64,000 nucleotides of DNA from Cytophagales bacterium (GTDB lineage Bacteria > Bacteroidota > Bacteroidia > Cytophagales > Cyclobacteriaceae): assembly GCA_022360055.1 (NCBI GenBank), contig JAKSDO010000187.1:62001-126000 (forward strand). Direction: 5' to 3'. The first letter of the stretch is position 1, and each line of letters opens with the position of its first letter. Shown here piece after piece: positions 29,001 to 36,684 of the stretch. Both the position numbers and the translations under genes were made by a program. The notes beneath the pieces were generated by a model. The model saw nothing but the letters and a program-made list of their open reading frames with translations, was not told the DNA's origin and did no database searches.

Positions 29001-29749
29001 ATCGTTGACAATAGGAAAAGGAATCCAAGGCTTATGGAGCGGTCAGCGATATATTCGTCCAACTGTTTTTTTATATAAATGCAAATGAATGCAAATGCGG
29101 CCAACACCAAAAGTATAAGAACCCTTCTCGAACCCTTATCCGAATTTGTATAGGTATTCCCAAATTTTACCGAAAAGAGTTTATTTCCGTTTACCTCAAT
29201 TTGCCGGTATTCCTCACCGTTGCTTAAATAGCTTACTTCAACGCTTGAGTCGGTGAATAAATCTTCATTGTACGTCTTTTTTAAATATTCATTGATAACT
29301 GCGGGATGCTCTACGATGGGGATTAAAAACACGATATCGTACAACCTTTCCTCATGGATCAATTGTTCTTTCCTTACTAAGTATTTACCAATCGAAGTCT
29401 CGACATAAGATACTTTGAAATCGCCTAGTATATCCCTGTATTTTGGGTTGTACAGATTATCCGACCAAAATGAAATGCGGCGGTTTGTAAATATAAAATA
29501 CGAGTATTTTGATTCGAGAAGAAGTGCACTGAAATCCGGAACCGGAGTACTTTTAATTATAGAGGTAATTTCAACGATCAGCGGTTCTATGGTGTCTAAT
29601 TCCCTTTGAATCTTGGAGGAAACAAGAGTTGCATTTTTTTCCGGTGTATTTTTGCTGGTTACAAATGAATATTTATATCCGACGGCAACCAGAAATGTTG
29701 CCACCGAAATCCAAAGAAATACATATTTTCCAATTGGCTTATTCCTCAT
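26045..29749 (-). CDS. Very large NtrY-like sensor histidine kinase
   Basis: 1234 residues. The N-terminal half has a signal-anchor helix, an extracytoplasmic domain of about 180 residues, then about ten membrane helices; a second extracytoplasmic domain of about 180 residues follows before another helix pair. A HAMP domain (RGLTFPLRLITQKI, then WNSDDEIGMMVTEYNRML) precedes the kinase core. H1025 sits in AHEIKNPLTPMK, N1137/N1141 form the N box, and DNGHGIP (1172-1178) and GSGLGLAI (1196-1203) bind ATP. It is far longer than a typical NtrY. No response regulator is adjacent. Its stop overlaps the outer-membrane protein start. Confidence 0.9.
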   Translation of the reverse strand: MRNKPIGKYVFLWISVATFLVAVGYKYSFVTSKNTPEKNATLVSSKIQRELDTIEPLIVEITSIIKSTPVPDFSALLLESKYSYFIFTNRRISFWSDNLYNPKYRDILGDFKVSYVETSIGKYLVRKEQLIHEERLYDIVFLIPIVEHPAVINEYLKKTYNEDLFTDSSVEVSYLSNGEEYRQIEVNGNKLFSVKFGNTYTNSDKGSRRVLILLVLAAFAFICIYIKKQLDEYIADRSISLGFLFLLSTIIILRSLMLLTGFPFDFVYMELFDPRHYASSLVNPSLGDLLLNLISLLVLGTYFFSYILKSGAVKYILLSSGSRQFAIASVCVFFSFFWLSVHHQTMKTLNFDSQWSMDITQNLEFDYLKVVGFVMFFISVVIYFLFSHVCLRLYFQLVQKNGIRFNLAVACGLILFIAFALLLRWDFLVVAVVNLFFFLVINFFGLAKYIGKIQYLTFIYFFAFGLPGAIIGLYANFQFNRNNTDFEKSRLANQLLVESDWMTEMQLTDAARKIKDDIYIRDRIDDPYASKLIIDKKIRREYLNNLDKFDIQIYAFNVRGEPFKEFNLRDNYNYHEFKSRLAEFRTDTEGLYFINQAGGQAASRFLYFIEIEERAQVIGYVLLELTQKKLVPNSVFPLLLTDNLYTQQSGGSNRYSYGVFNNGELQHNFGAFNYRKNFEALSDKSDIIFEKSVRIQGFNHKAFGEQEKVVVVSAKEASIGARAANFSFLFLIYVFSILLVLIAVTSYASIRRIKLNYATKIQLYLNFAFFAPLIIVSVTTVSIIIQTFKSSLENQYLEFADNLSAEISTPLSAYRNLEIDKEDLSEIVFQMAEIADLDVNVFHNKVLVASSLFQIYQNEILSQNIEPRAYIKIFEELESTFVQEEQVGLLKYKNVYVGIRSYETGKVIGILSLPFFASQQDLERNIVEVLSNIINIFTFVFVIFMFVSFFVSRGLTFPLRLITQKIKRTTLSSYNEPLSWNSDDEIGMMVTEYNRMLLNLEESKKALAKSEKESAWREMARQVAHEIKNPLTPMKLTLQHMKRVIDDGGDNGQQEKKKVQINNLLEQIETLSDIATSFSDFAKMPAPQMERLDLVKLLTKTIDLYNKKELGQIVTNIEAGRFKINGDKKWLGRAFSNLIINGFQAVNDPGIARIEVRLYALENSKIRLEFVDNGHGIPEQIQEKVFTPNFSTKFTGSGLGLAITKKGIEHAGGNIWFDSREGAGTTFYIEIPRS

Positions 29750-29873
29750 ACCATTGGTGATTTGAATTAAAATTATAAAACATAGTGCATAATTCTACCC
29801 TTTTGTAAGAATATAACAAGCTCTCCGGAGCCTAATGCGCGGTTCCCTCCTTTTTAAATACCTCCCTATTCAC

Positions 29874-29881
29874 TACATTTG
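29874..29881 (+). promoter_or_regulatory. Candidate -7 box upstream of the TonB-type receptor gene
   Basis: TACATTTG is an exact TAnnTTTG match, 115 bases before the start codon at 29997. No TTG sits at the right distance upstream, so this is tentative. The intergenic region also serves the divergent kinase gene. Confidence 0.35.
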
Positions 29882-29996
29882 CATTTATTTTTATCAGGTA
29901 CCCAACCTACATAATAAACAACATTTGTCTCGAAACCCAAATCCCGGATCCGTTGATCCTCTGTTTTTGAGTTTTCTTTAAGTTGAGCATTGAAAT

Positions 29997-32453
29997 ATGA
30001 CAGGTAAATTATTTATTCATTTTTTCCCTATACAATTATTGTTCCTTATTTTGATTTACCCGATGTGCACGTTAGCCAGAGGAACCGGCAATGGGAGCAA
30101 AGATCATATTATTGTTGGAAATATTTTTGACGCTCAATCAAAAATGCCAATCGAATATGCGAGTGTGGCGCTCTACGATCACATAGAGAATAAATTGGTT
30201 GGAGGCAGCATAACCGATGATAAAGGTAAATACCAGATCCATAATGTCGGTGAAGGGCAATACTATTTGCAAATAAATTTTATCGGATTTAAAAAAATCC
30301 GGTCTGATGTCTTCACTGTCGGTTCATCCGAAAAAAAATATCAAGCCGCGGATATATTCCTTCAACAGGAAATCGGTGAGTTGGCGAATGTAAATGTTGT
30401 CGGCAAAAAAATGCCTGTCGCCTACAAGCTGGATAAAAAAATAATTGATGGGGCGTCGAACATTGCGGCAGAAGGAGGAACCGCTATCAATATTCTGGAA
30501 CGAGTCCCTTCCGTGGCATTAGATATAGATGGAAATATTACCTTGAGAGGAAGCAGTAACTTCATGATCCTCATTGACGGGCGGCCTTCCCTGCTCTCAC
30601 CCAGCATGGCCCTGGAGCAAATACCAGCCTCGGAGGTTGATAATATTGAGATCATCACAAACCCTTCTGCGAGATATGATGCACAGGGAGATGCCGGTAT
30701 TATTAATGTCATTACAAAAAAAGGTTCCGGAAATGGCCTCTCGGGAGTGATCAGCGCCAACACCAGTACGTTCGGTACGTACGGACTCAACGCACATCTA
30801 AACCACAAAAAGAAGCATGTAACCTGGAGATTTGGCGGCTCTCTATTTAAAAACTACAGGGTTGGGGATTTTAAGCAGGTCAAAGAAACAATCGTAAACG
30901 ATACGGTGCATTTATCCCGGTCCGAAGGAGAGCGAACCGGCAGAAATTATAACTCGTCTCTAAAAGCGGGCCTTACTTATGAAGCTCCGCGAACCACCTA
31001 TACGATCGACTTCGAAGGAGGCGACCGGGGCAGTGGTTATGAAGGAAATCTCAATTATCTTGAAACCCACCGCTCAAATGGCAAAAAGTATTTTGAAGAC
31101 GTATATGACAGTTATGATTACAAGGACCTGAACGAAGATTTCTTTACCGGCAACATTGGTTTTTTCCATTGGATTGATGAAAAAGATCATCATCTGTCCG
31201 GCTCGTTTTTTGGCACTTATGGTTACAGCATGGAGTATTTTGAAAACGACAAAAAAGACGATCTGGGCAATCAGCAAGATGGTCAGCGATCCTGGGAAGA
31301 AGAATTTAGAGTGACACTTCAGGGCAAGCTCGATTATGTGAGACCGATCAACGGGAAAAAAGGAAAGATCGAATTGGGTTACCAGTATTATTCATATGTT
31401 GAAGATGGCGACTACGGCATGAAAGATTACGACGTAGAACTTGGAGATTTTATCTGGCGTGAAGAGTTTTACAGTATTTACAGATTTGAGCGGGCGATCA
31501 ACGCACTGTATGGAATCATTTCCAACGAACATGGAAAATTTGGTTATCAGGCAGGTCTGAGAAGTGAACATACACACCGGGTACTGGAGAGTTCCGAGGC
31601 CTGGGCGTCTCATGTGGAGCACCGGTTCGAGCTATTCCCTTCGATACATGTATTCCATTCTTTTCCAAAAGACAACCAGGTAAAGGCCAGCTACTCAAGG
31701 CGCACCGTTCGGCCGAATCTGCATTATATGGAACCATATGTTACTTTTGCAGATTCATATACGGCCCGAACCGGAAATCCCTACGTGCGCCCCGAATATG
31801 TGCAGTCTTTCGAGCTGGGCTACCAAAAAAATATTGGAGAAAATACAATCACGCTCGACGTTTTTCACAGGTATAAAACAGATAAAATCGAACGGATCAG
31901 AACAGTGTACGGCCCAAATATCACCCTGGATTCCATATCAAATGTTGGGGATGACTTTTCGACCGGAGCCGAGCTTGCGGGAATATTTTCCGTCTCCGCA
32001 TGGTGGGATCTGAACGTGTCCGCAAGTTTATTTCACTATCGAATTGAAAGCATCTATAAGATTCCGGGAATAGATGATGAAAGCTTGAATTGGGAGGCTC
32101 GATGCTCAAGCAGCTTTTTTATCGGGAAAAGTACTCAGCTTCAATTTGACGGAAATTATGTAGGTCCCTCGGTTAGTACGCAGGGAATTCGGGAAGCTTT
32201 TTTCTACACCAATCTTTCCTGGAAACAGCATTTGATGCATAAAAAAATGACTTTTACCGCGAGCGCCAGAGATTTTCTTTCTACAGCCCAGTTCGAAAGT
32301 ACTCAGACCGGAATCGGATTGAACTCGACAACCCTGGTAAAGCCAAAATCTCCGCTGTTTATTTTTTCGCTCTCGTATCGAATAAACAACCTCAACTGGA
32401 AAAAGAGTATTCAGAATAAGACGGACAATTTATTTGAGGGGGCAGGTCATTAA
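29997..32453 (+). CDS. TonB-dependent-type outer-membrane receptor with carboxypeptidase-regulatory domain
   Basis: 818 residues. A signal peptide precedes a CarboxypepD-regulatory-like domain (about 38-125: IVGNIFDAQSKMPIEYASVA), then a plug domain (about 130-235, with GTAINILERVPSVALD, LRGSSNFMILIDGRPS and DAQGDAGIINVITKK). A 550-residue C-terminal barrel of the outer-membrane-beta-barrel-3 kind follows. It imports or binds an unknown ligand; no SusD or transporter gene is nearby. Divergent from the large kinase. Confidence 0.88.
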   Translation: MTGKLFIHFFPIQLLFLILIYPMCTLARGTGNGSKDHIIVGNIFDAQSKMPIEYASVALYDHIENKLVGGSITDDKGKYQIHNVGEGQYYLQINFIGFKKIRSDVFTVGSSEKKYQAADIFLQQEIGELANVNVVGKKMPVAYKLDKKIIDGASNIAAEGGTAINILERVPSVALDIDGNITLRGSSNFMILIDGRPSLLSPSMALEQIPASEVDNIEIITNPSARYDAQGDAGIINVITKKGSGNGLSGVISANTSTFGTYGLNAHLNHKKKHVTWRFGGSLFKNYRVGDFKQVKETIVNDTVHLSRSEGERTGRNYNSSLKAGLTYEAPRTTYTIDFEGGDRGSGYEGNLNYLETHRSNGKKYFEDVYDSYDYKDLNEDFFTGNIGFFHWIDEKDHHLSGSFFGTYGYSMEYFENDKKDDLGNQQDGQRSWEEEFRVTLQGKLDYVRPINGKKGKIELGYQYYSYVEDGDYGMKDYDVELGDFIWREEFYSIYRFERAINALYGIISNEHGKFGYQAGLRSEHTHRVLESSEAWASHVEHRFELFPSIHVFHSFPKDNQVKASYSRRTVRPNLHYMEPYVTFADSYTARTGNPYVRPEYVQSFELGYQKNIGENTITLDVFHRYKTDKIERIRTVYGPNITLDSISNVGDDFSTGAELAGIFSVSAWWDLNVSASLFHYRIESIYKIPGIDDESLNWEARCSSSFFIGKSTQLQFDGNYVGPSVSTQGIREAFFYTNLSWKQHLMHKKMTFTASARDFLSTAQFESTQTGIGLNSTTLVKPKSPLFIFSLSYRINNLNWKKSIQNKTDNLFEGAGH

Positions 32454-32465
32454 GTCTTATGGCTG

Positions 32466-32753
32466 TCAGATATTCCGAAGCCGCCGCTTTCGCAATTCTT
32501 CTTCTTCTAATTTACGTTTATGCTCCATGCTCTTTTTAAACCAAAAATATCCGATGATAACGGCCAACAGATAAGGTGTGACAAACAAATAAAGAATTCC
32601 GGTATTCAGTTTGGCAGCAAAGCCAATTCCGTCTTCATTGACATTTGTTTCGACAGAAGCGCGGCACATTGCACATTGGGAAAATAGTTTTCCGGAAGTT
32701 ATTGTCAAAAAAATCCAAACAAATGCCAGCAGCCTCAACAATTTACTTTTCAT
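32466..32753 (-). CDS. Small CxxC membrane protein at the end of the oxidase cluster
   Basis: 95 residues: a signal peptide, CAMC (residues 27-30) right after it, a short loop, one membrane helix (YLFVTPYLLAVIIGYFWF) and a basic, charged tail. The C-A-M-C pair facing the periplasm could bind copper or do thiol exchange, which would suit oxidase assembly. It follows the DUF420 gene by 1 base on the same strand. No name in the family databases is recalled with certainty. Confidence 0.7.
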   Translation of the reverse strand: MKSKLLRLLAFVWIFLTITSGKLFSQCAMCRASVETNVNEDGIGFAAKLNTGILYLFVTPYLLAVIIGYFWFKKSMEHKRKLEEEELRKRRLRNI

Positions 32754-32754
32754 A

Positions 32755-33291
32755 TCAGTATGGATAATAAGGGCTGATCATCAAATAAACGATGACACCT
32801 GTAATAGATACATACAACCAAACCGGAAACGTGTATTTCACAATCTTCCGGTGTTTATCAATTTTACTGGAAACAGCAAAATAGAGTGCCGATAATACTA
32901 AAGGCACAACCAGAAATGCTAAAAGCACATGGCTGATCAAAAAGAAAAAATATACAAACCTGATCGTTCCTTCAGCGCCGAATTTTGTAGAAGGGGCATT
33001 GGAATGGTAAATCACGTAAAATACCAGGAAGATGCAACCGAGAACGAAAGCCCCCACCATGGTCATTTTATGATATTGCACCTTGGCATTTTTCACAAAA
33101 TATACCCCCAAAATCAAAAGAATAGAAGTAAGTGTGTTGATGACAGCGTTGTAAAACGGAAGCGAATATATCCATGGAGGTACCTCGCCGGAAGCCCTCT
33201 TTGGTGCCACAAGCAGTATTACCACAACAGCCGGTATCAGTAAAGAGACCAGGATAAATAATCGTCTGAATAAATTACTCTTTTCTTTCAT
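32755..33291 (-). CDS. DUF420 membrane protein, oxidase-associated
   Basis: 178 residues with four or five membrane helices and basic loops. The pattern LPFYNAVINTLTSILLILGVYFV and KIDKHRKIVKYTF are typical of DUF420 proteins, which often lie beside SCO and cytochrome oxidase genes and are thought to help oxidase assembly (CtaM-like in Gram-positive bacteria). Its start overlaps the SCO-like gene stop by 4 bases. Confidence 0.85.
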   Translation of the reverse strand: MKEKSNLFRRLFILVSLLIPAVVVILLVAPKRASGEVPPWIYSLPFYNAVINTLTSILLILGVYFVKNAKVQYHKMTMVGAFVLGCIFLVFYVIYHSNAPSTKFGAEGTIRFVYFFFLISHVLLAFLVVPLVLSALYFAVSSKIDKHRKIVKYTFPVWLYVSITGVIVYLMISPYYPY

Positions 33292-33899
33292 TGGTCGTTT
33301 TTCTGCTTTAGTATTTTTAACTCCAGGATCAATCGATCTGTTTGCGCTACATCGTTACTTTTATATATCCCCCGAATCTTCCGGTCGGGATCGACCAGTA
33401 CGAGATTGTCAAAGCTCCCGGAATTGTCAAGCAAGGCAATCCCGCATTTTAAATAATCCTCCAGCGCATCTTTCGGCATATGTGCAATGATCCGATTTTC
33501 CGGCTCCAATCCGGTTTCATTGCAGAGCCGGGCGAATGTGGCGTGCCGGTTAGACTGCCCTGAATTAAACAGGATAAACTTCGGGGCCCCGACCTCAAAA
33601 AAAGCATCCTGAATTCGCACGAGCTCAACCAGTCTTTCTCTGCATTCATCCGACTGGGCCCCATTTAAGGCCCCGAATACCAGGAAACCCCGCAATTCGC
33701 TTGAATTTTTTTGCCCCAGGTGCTCATCGAGGTATACGAATTCCGGAACAATATGCGCATTTGACAAATTATTACACCCGGGAATACCCGCATCAAACAA
33801 CACGGGAACTTCGTAGGTATTTGTTCCAAAAATCTTTAAGAACAAAAAAATAGCAACCGGTATGGCAAGAGTTAATATTAAGAAAAAAGGTTTATTCAT
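33288..33899 (-). CDS. Divergent SCO1/SenC-like protein without the copper motif
   Basis: 203 residues with one N-terminal membrane helix (PFFLILTLAIPVAIFLFL) and a thioredoxin-like domain; the region FDNLVLVDPDRKIRGIYK and LILELKILK matches SCO proteins of Bacteroidota. The CxxxC copper site expected near residue 80 is missing: FGALNGAQSDEC keeps only C86. So copper delivery in the usual way is doubtful. It lies in the position normally held by SCO1 between coxIV and DUF420. The ATG overlaps the TGA of the mini-ORF in repeat copy C (ATGA), which suggests coupled translation. Confidence 0.7.
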   Translation of the reverse strand: MNKPFFLILTLAIPVAIFLFLKIFGTNTYEVPVLFDAGIPGCNNLSNAHIVPEFVYLDEHLGQKNSSELRGFLVFGALNGAQSDECRERLVELVRIQDAFFEVGAPKFILFNSGQSNRHATFARLCNETGLEPENRIIAHMPKDALEDYLKCGIALLDNSGSFDNLVLVDPDRKIRGIYKSNDVAQTDRLILELKILKQKNDQ

Positions 33900-33994
33900 G
33901 TCATCCGTTTATTTTTTTTTAGGTTGCTGGCATGCAGCGTAATATAATCACGCTCGTGCGTGTCCTGAATTTGCTCCGGCCTTGCCGGTTTCAT
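33896..33994 (-). CDS. 32-codon mini-ORF in repeat copy C
   Basis: ATG at 33992-33994 to TGA at 33896-33898. The peptide begins MKPARPEQIQDTHERDYI and ends in a basic stretch. The TGA overlaps the start codon of the SCO-like gene (ATGA), the classic form of a leader ORF coupled to its neighbour. Coding by itself is unproven. Changes compared with copy B are mostly non-synonymous, which argues against selection on the peptide. Confidence 0.3.
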   Translation of the reverse strand: MKPARPEQIQDTHERDYITLHASNLKKNKRMT

Positions 33995-33995
33995 T
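33902..33995 (-). repeat. Dispersed two-hairpin repeat, copy C
   Basis: Minus-strand copy of the repeat at 60531-60624, more diverged. The small hairpin is CCGGC-AAG-GCCGG: the closing T-A pair of the other copies is changed to C-G. The larger stem-loop pairs CGCACGAGCGT with ACGCTGCATGCC around the conserved loop GATTATATT. The A-rich tail and CGGATG end are kept. It lies between a terminator-like hairpin and the SCO-like gene. Confidence 0.8.
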
Positions 33996-34022
33996 TTTTA
34001 ATATGAATGAAGGAAAACGGAA

Positions 34023-34058
34023 AAAGTCAGTGATCTATGTGTTACGATCGCCGACTTT
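34023..34058 (-). terminator. Terminator-like hairpin after coxIV
   Basis: On the minus strand, AAAGTCGGCGATC pairs with GATCACTGACTTT around a 10-base loop (12 of 13 positions pair, counting one G-T), and five T's follow. It lies 21 bases after the coxIV stop, and could end the act-cox transcript or attenuate it before the SCO-DUF420 genes. The T run is short, so strength is uncertain. Confidence 0.55.
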
Positions 34059-34078
34059 ATTTATTTTTCAAGGTAGAC

Positions 34079-34411
34079 TTACTTCATACCCAAGATCGCC
34101 CCGCCTTCATACATTAGGGCAATGACCAGCCATACGACAAAAATCATAGGTAGTATTATGGACCAGATGAGCACTTTCGTTTCATGCTTCAGATGCATAA
34201 ATTCCGATACAATGTAGAATGCCTTTACAAATGTCAATCCGATAAAGATGGATATCTTCATCCATTTCCAGGTTTCGGGCAATGAGAATGCAAAAATGAA
34301 TTCAATGATCGTCACTACCAACAATATCCCGGCGATTTTCCAGAGCTTGTTTATACTTGATTTGTCGGCAGGCTGAACTTCAACCTGAGAGATTTCTTCC
34401 AATAATGCCAT
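34079..34411 (-). CDS. Cytochrome c oxidase subunit IV
   Basis: 110 residues with three membrane helices (about 25-45, 50-70 and 80-102) and a polar N-terminus. It has the composition and length of bacterial COX IV (CtaF-like), a structural subunit of heme-copper oxidases. It starts 13 bases after the larger subunit III gene and closes the structural oxidase genes. Confidence 0.82.
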   Translation of the reverse strand: MALLEEISQVEVQPADKSSINKLWKIAGILLVVTIIEFIFAFSLPETWKWMKISIFIGLTFVKAFYIVSEFMHLKHETKVLIWSIILPMIFVVWLVIALMYEGGAILGMK

Positions 34412-34424
34412 ATGCCTAAGAGTT

Positions 34425-35186
34425 TTAAATCAAATAGAAAAACGTAAATACAAATACCCAAACCAGGTCGACAAAGTGCCAGTAAAGCCCAACCTTTTCA
34501 ATCATTTCATAATGGCCCCTGCGCTCGAAGGTGCCGACAGAGGCCTGGTAAAACACAATCACATTGAGCACAACACCACTCAGCACATGCGTGCCATGAA
34601 AACCGGTAATAAAGAAAAACAAATCGGCAAAAAGCTGTGGCCCATACTCGTTCATCGCCAGATTGGCCCCTACGAAATCAATAACTCCATTGCCAGTGAG
34701 ATCCAACCCCCAGCCCTCCTTTCCGGAACCGGCTATAAAGTGTGACCATTCCCAGGCCTGACATCCCAGGAAGGCCAATCCTCCTACAATTGTCCACAAC
34801 ATCCACTTCATCACATTTTTTCTGTCCATGCGATGACCTGCCTCAACGGCCAGTACCATGGTAACGCTGCTCATGATGAGAATAAATGTCATTAATCCAA
34901 CAAAGGCCAGAGGGATGGATACACCATGTAAGAACGGAAGGGCGTCAAATATCTTTTCAGGAATTGGCCAGTATTCCTGGGAAGGCATGAAATCGGCCGC
35001 TTTTCCTTCAAACGCGGGATGGCTGTATCTCAATAATCCATAGGTAATTAAAAGTCCGGAGAAGGTAAATGCATCGGAAAGCAGAAAGAACCACATCATG
35101 AGTTTTCCATAGCTTGCCTTCAACGGGGATACCCCTCCTCCCCATAAGTTTTTGCTCGTTTGTTCTGCTATAGCTGTTGACGCCAT
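34425..35186 (-). CDS. Cytochrome c oxidase subunit III, larger copy
   Basis: 253 residues, seven membrane helices. Start at the ATG ending 35186 gives MASTAIAEQTSKNLWGG; a longer frame up to 35252 would overlap the neighbouring subunit III gene by 50 bases and is unlikely. Motifs typical of subunit III are present (KLMMWFFLLSDAFTFSG, FITGFHGTHVLSGV, KVGLYWHFVDLVWVF). Two tandem subunit III genes, this one and the shorter 35203-35787, are usual in this phylum. Confidence 0.9.
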   Translation of the reverse strand: MASTAIAEQTSKNLWGGGVSPLKASYGKLMMWFFLLSDAFTFSGLLITYGLLRYSHPAFEGKAADFMPSQEYWPIPEKIFDALPFLHGVSIPLAFVGLMTFILIMSSVTMVLAVEAGHRMDRKNVMKWMLWTIVGGLAFLGCQAWEWSHFIAGSGKEGWGLDLTGNGVIDFVGANLAMNEYGPQLFADLFFFITGFHGTHVLSGVVLNVIVFYQASVGTFERRGHYEMIEKVGLYWHFVDLVWVFVFTFFYLI

Positions 35187-35202
35187 ATAGGTTAATTTTT
35201 TA

Positions 35203-35787
35203 TTATAAATAGAATAATAAGAATAAATACAAATACAACCAAAGTCCTCCAAGAAAATGCCAGTACGTCATGCACATTTCGATTTGCACCAAATTCTTGG
35301 AATGAATCCTCATTTTCACTGAGGAAGCGAAGGTGATCAATAAAAATATGATTCCACTTACCAGATGTAATCCGTGCAATCCTGTAAATACATAAATGAA
35401 TGATCCGGATGCATAATTGCTTACAAAATATACATTGTTTCTTACCAGCTCCGACCAGGATATGTACTGTCCGGCTAAAAACGTCAACCCCAAAATAACC
35501 GTAACCACCAGCATCCACTTGATTCGTTCAAGGTTGTCTTTTTTGGCCGCCAGATATGCCACGTGCATGGTCAAACTGCTAAGAGCTATGATCACCGTAT
35601 TAACTGCAAAAACTCCGGGCAATTCGAAGGACAACCAATTACCGTCGGATTGTTTTACAATATAGGCGCTGGTTAACGCAGCAAAAAGCATGACGATAGA
35701 CACAATAAACAACCACAATGCAAACTTTTTGGGATGCATCGAAAGCGTCGGCTTCGGTTCGTCGATATGGATATTTTGATGCACCAT
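35203..35787 (-). CDS. Cytochrome c oxidase subunit III, shorter copy
   Basis: 194 residues, five membrane helices of the heme-copper oxidase subunit III family (KKFALWLFIVSIVMLFAALTSA, FTGLHGLHLVSGII and CMTYWHFLGGLWLYL). It ends 16 bases before the start of the larger paralogue. Its start codon overlaps the ctaB stop (TAATG), so translation is coupled. Confidence 0.9.
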   Translation of the reverse strand: MVHQNIHIDEPKPTLSMHPKKFALWLFIVSIVMLFAALTSAYIVKQSDGNWLSFELPGVFAVNTVIIALSSLTMHVAYLAAKKDNLERIKWMLVVTVILGLTFLAGQYISWSELVRNNVYFVSNYASGSFIYVFTGLHGLHLVSGIIFLLITFASSVKMRIHSKNLVQIEMCMTYWHFLGGLWLYLYLFLLFYL

Positions 35788-36683
35788 TATATTTTATCTA
35801 CCAAATAAGCAATTTGGACTATAGGTAAATATAAAAATGACCCATACATTATTTTTAAAGCGGATTTTCTGGAATTATCCCGCATCAGGCTAAATGTCTG
35901 AGACAAAAACAATACGCCACAGATTGTCGCGATAATTGCCGAATTGATTCCCGCAACTCCAAACTTGGCAGGTAAGAGTCCGAGCGGGAGTAAAAACAAA
36001 GTATATATCATGATATTTATTGCAGTACGCATATCCCTCTTTCCGTTAGCCGGTAAAAGTTTGAATCCCGCCTTTTTATAATCTTCGTCCGCCAACCAGG
36101 CTATGGCCCAAAAGTGAGGAAATTGCCAGATGAATTGAATGCCAAAAATGATCAGCGCTTCATAGCCGATTTGCCCGGTAGCAGCAACCCACCCCAGCAA
36201 CGGTGGCAGCGCACCTGGGATGGCCCCTACAAATACGGCTATCGGACCAACCCTCTTTAAGGGTGTATATACAAAACTATATAGGAGGACAGACAGCATG
36301 GAAATTAACAGTGTCAATAGATTTGTATGAACAAAAAGGATTGAAAACCCAACGAATAGTAACGCGATGGAGTAAACCGTGGCTTCTATCCTCCCTACAC
36401 GATTAGTGGGCAGAGGGCGATCCATGGTGCGTTTCATCACCCGATCATAGTCGACTTCCTTTATCTGGTTTATCGTAATTGCGCCGCCGCTGATCAAAAT
36501 TCCGCCAAAACAAAACGAAAGGAAGCTCAGCCAATCCACAATCCCGTGATTTCCCAAAATATACCCGAATCCCGACGAAAAAGCCACCAGAAAACTCAAC
36601 CGAATTTTCAAAAGTTCGAAATAACTTTTCAGCTTCATTACAAAAAAGGATGAAATATCAAATTTTTTTGTCGTTTCGATCAT
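35787..36683 (-). CDS. ctaB: Protoheme IX farnesyltransferase
   Basis: Membrane prenyltransferase that makes heme O from heme B, the first step to heme A for the neighbouring oxidase. The 298-residue product has about eight helices and the two aspartate-rich prenyl-binding motifs: near KEVDYDRVMKRTMDRPLPT and LADEDYKKAGFKLLP. It lies directly after ctaA (1 base) and overlaps the next subunit III gene. The gene is also called cyoE. Confidence 0.93.
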   Translation of the reverse strand: MIETTKKFDISSFFVMKLKSYFELLKIRLSFLVAFSSGFGYILGNHGIVDWLSFLSFCFGGILISGGAITINQIKEVDYDRVMKRTMDRPLPTNRVGRIEATVYSIALLFVGFSILFVHTNLLTLLISMLSVLLYSFVYTPLKRVGPIAVFVGAIPGALPPLLGWVAATGQIGYEALIIFGIQFIWQFPHFWAIAWLADEDYKKAGFKLLPANGKRDMRTAINIMIYTLFLLPLGLLPAKFGVAGINSAIIATICGVLFLSQTFSLMRDNSRKSALKIMYGSFLYLPIVQIAYLVDKI

Positions 36684-36684
36684 A

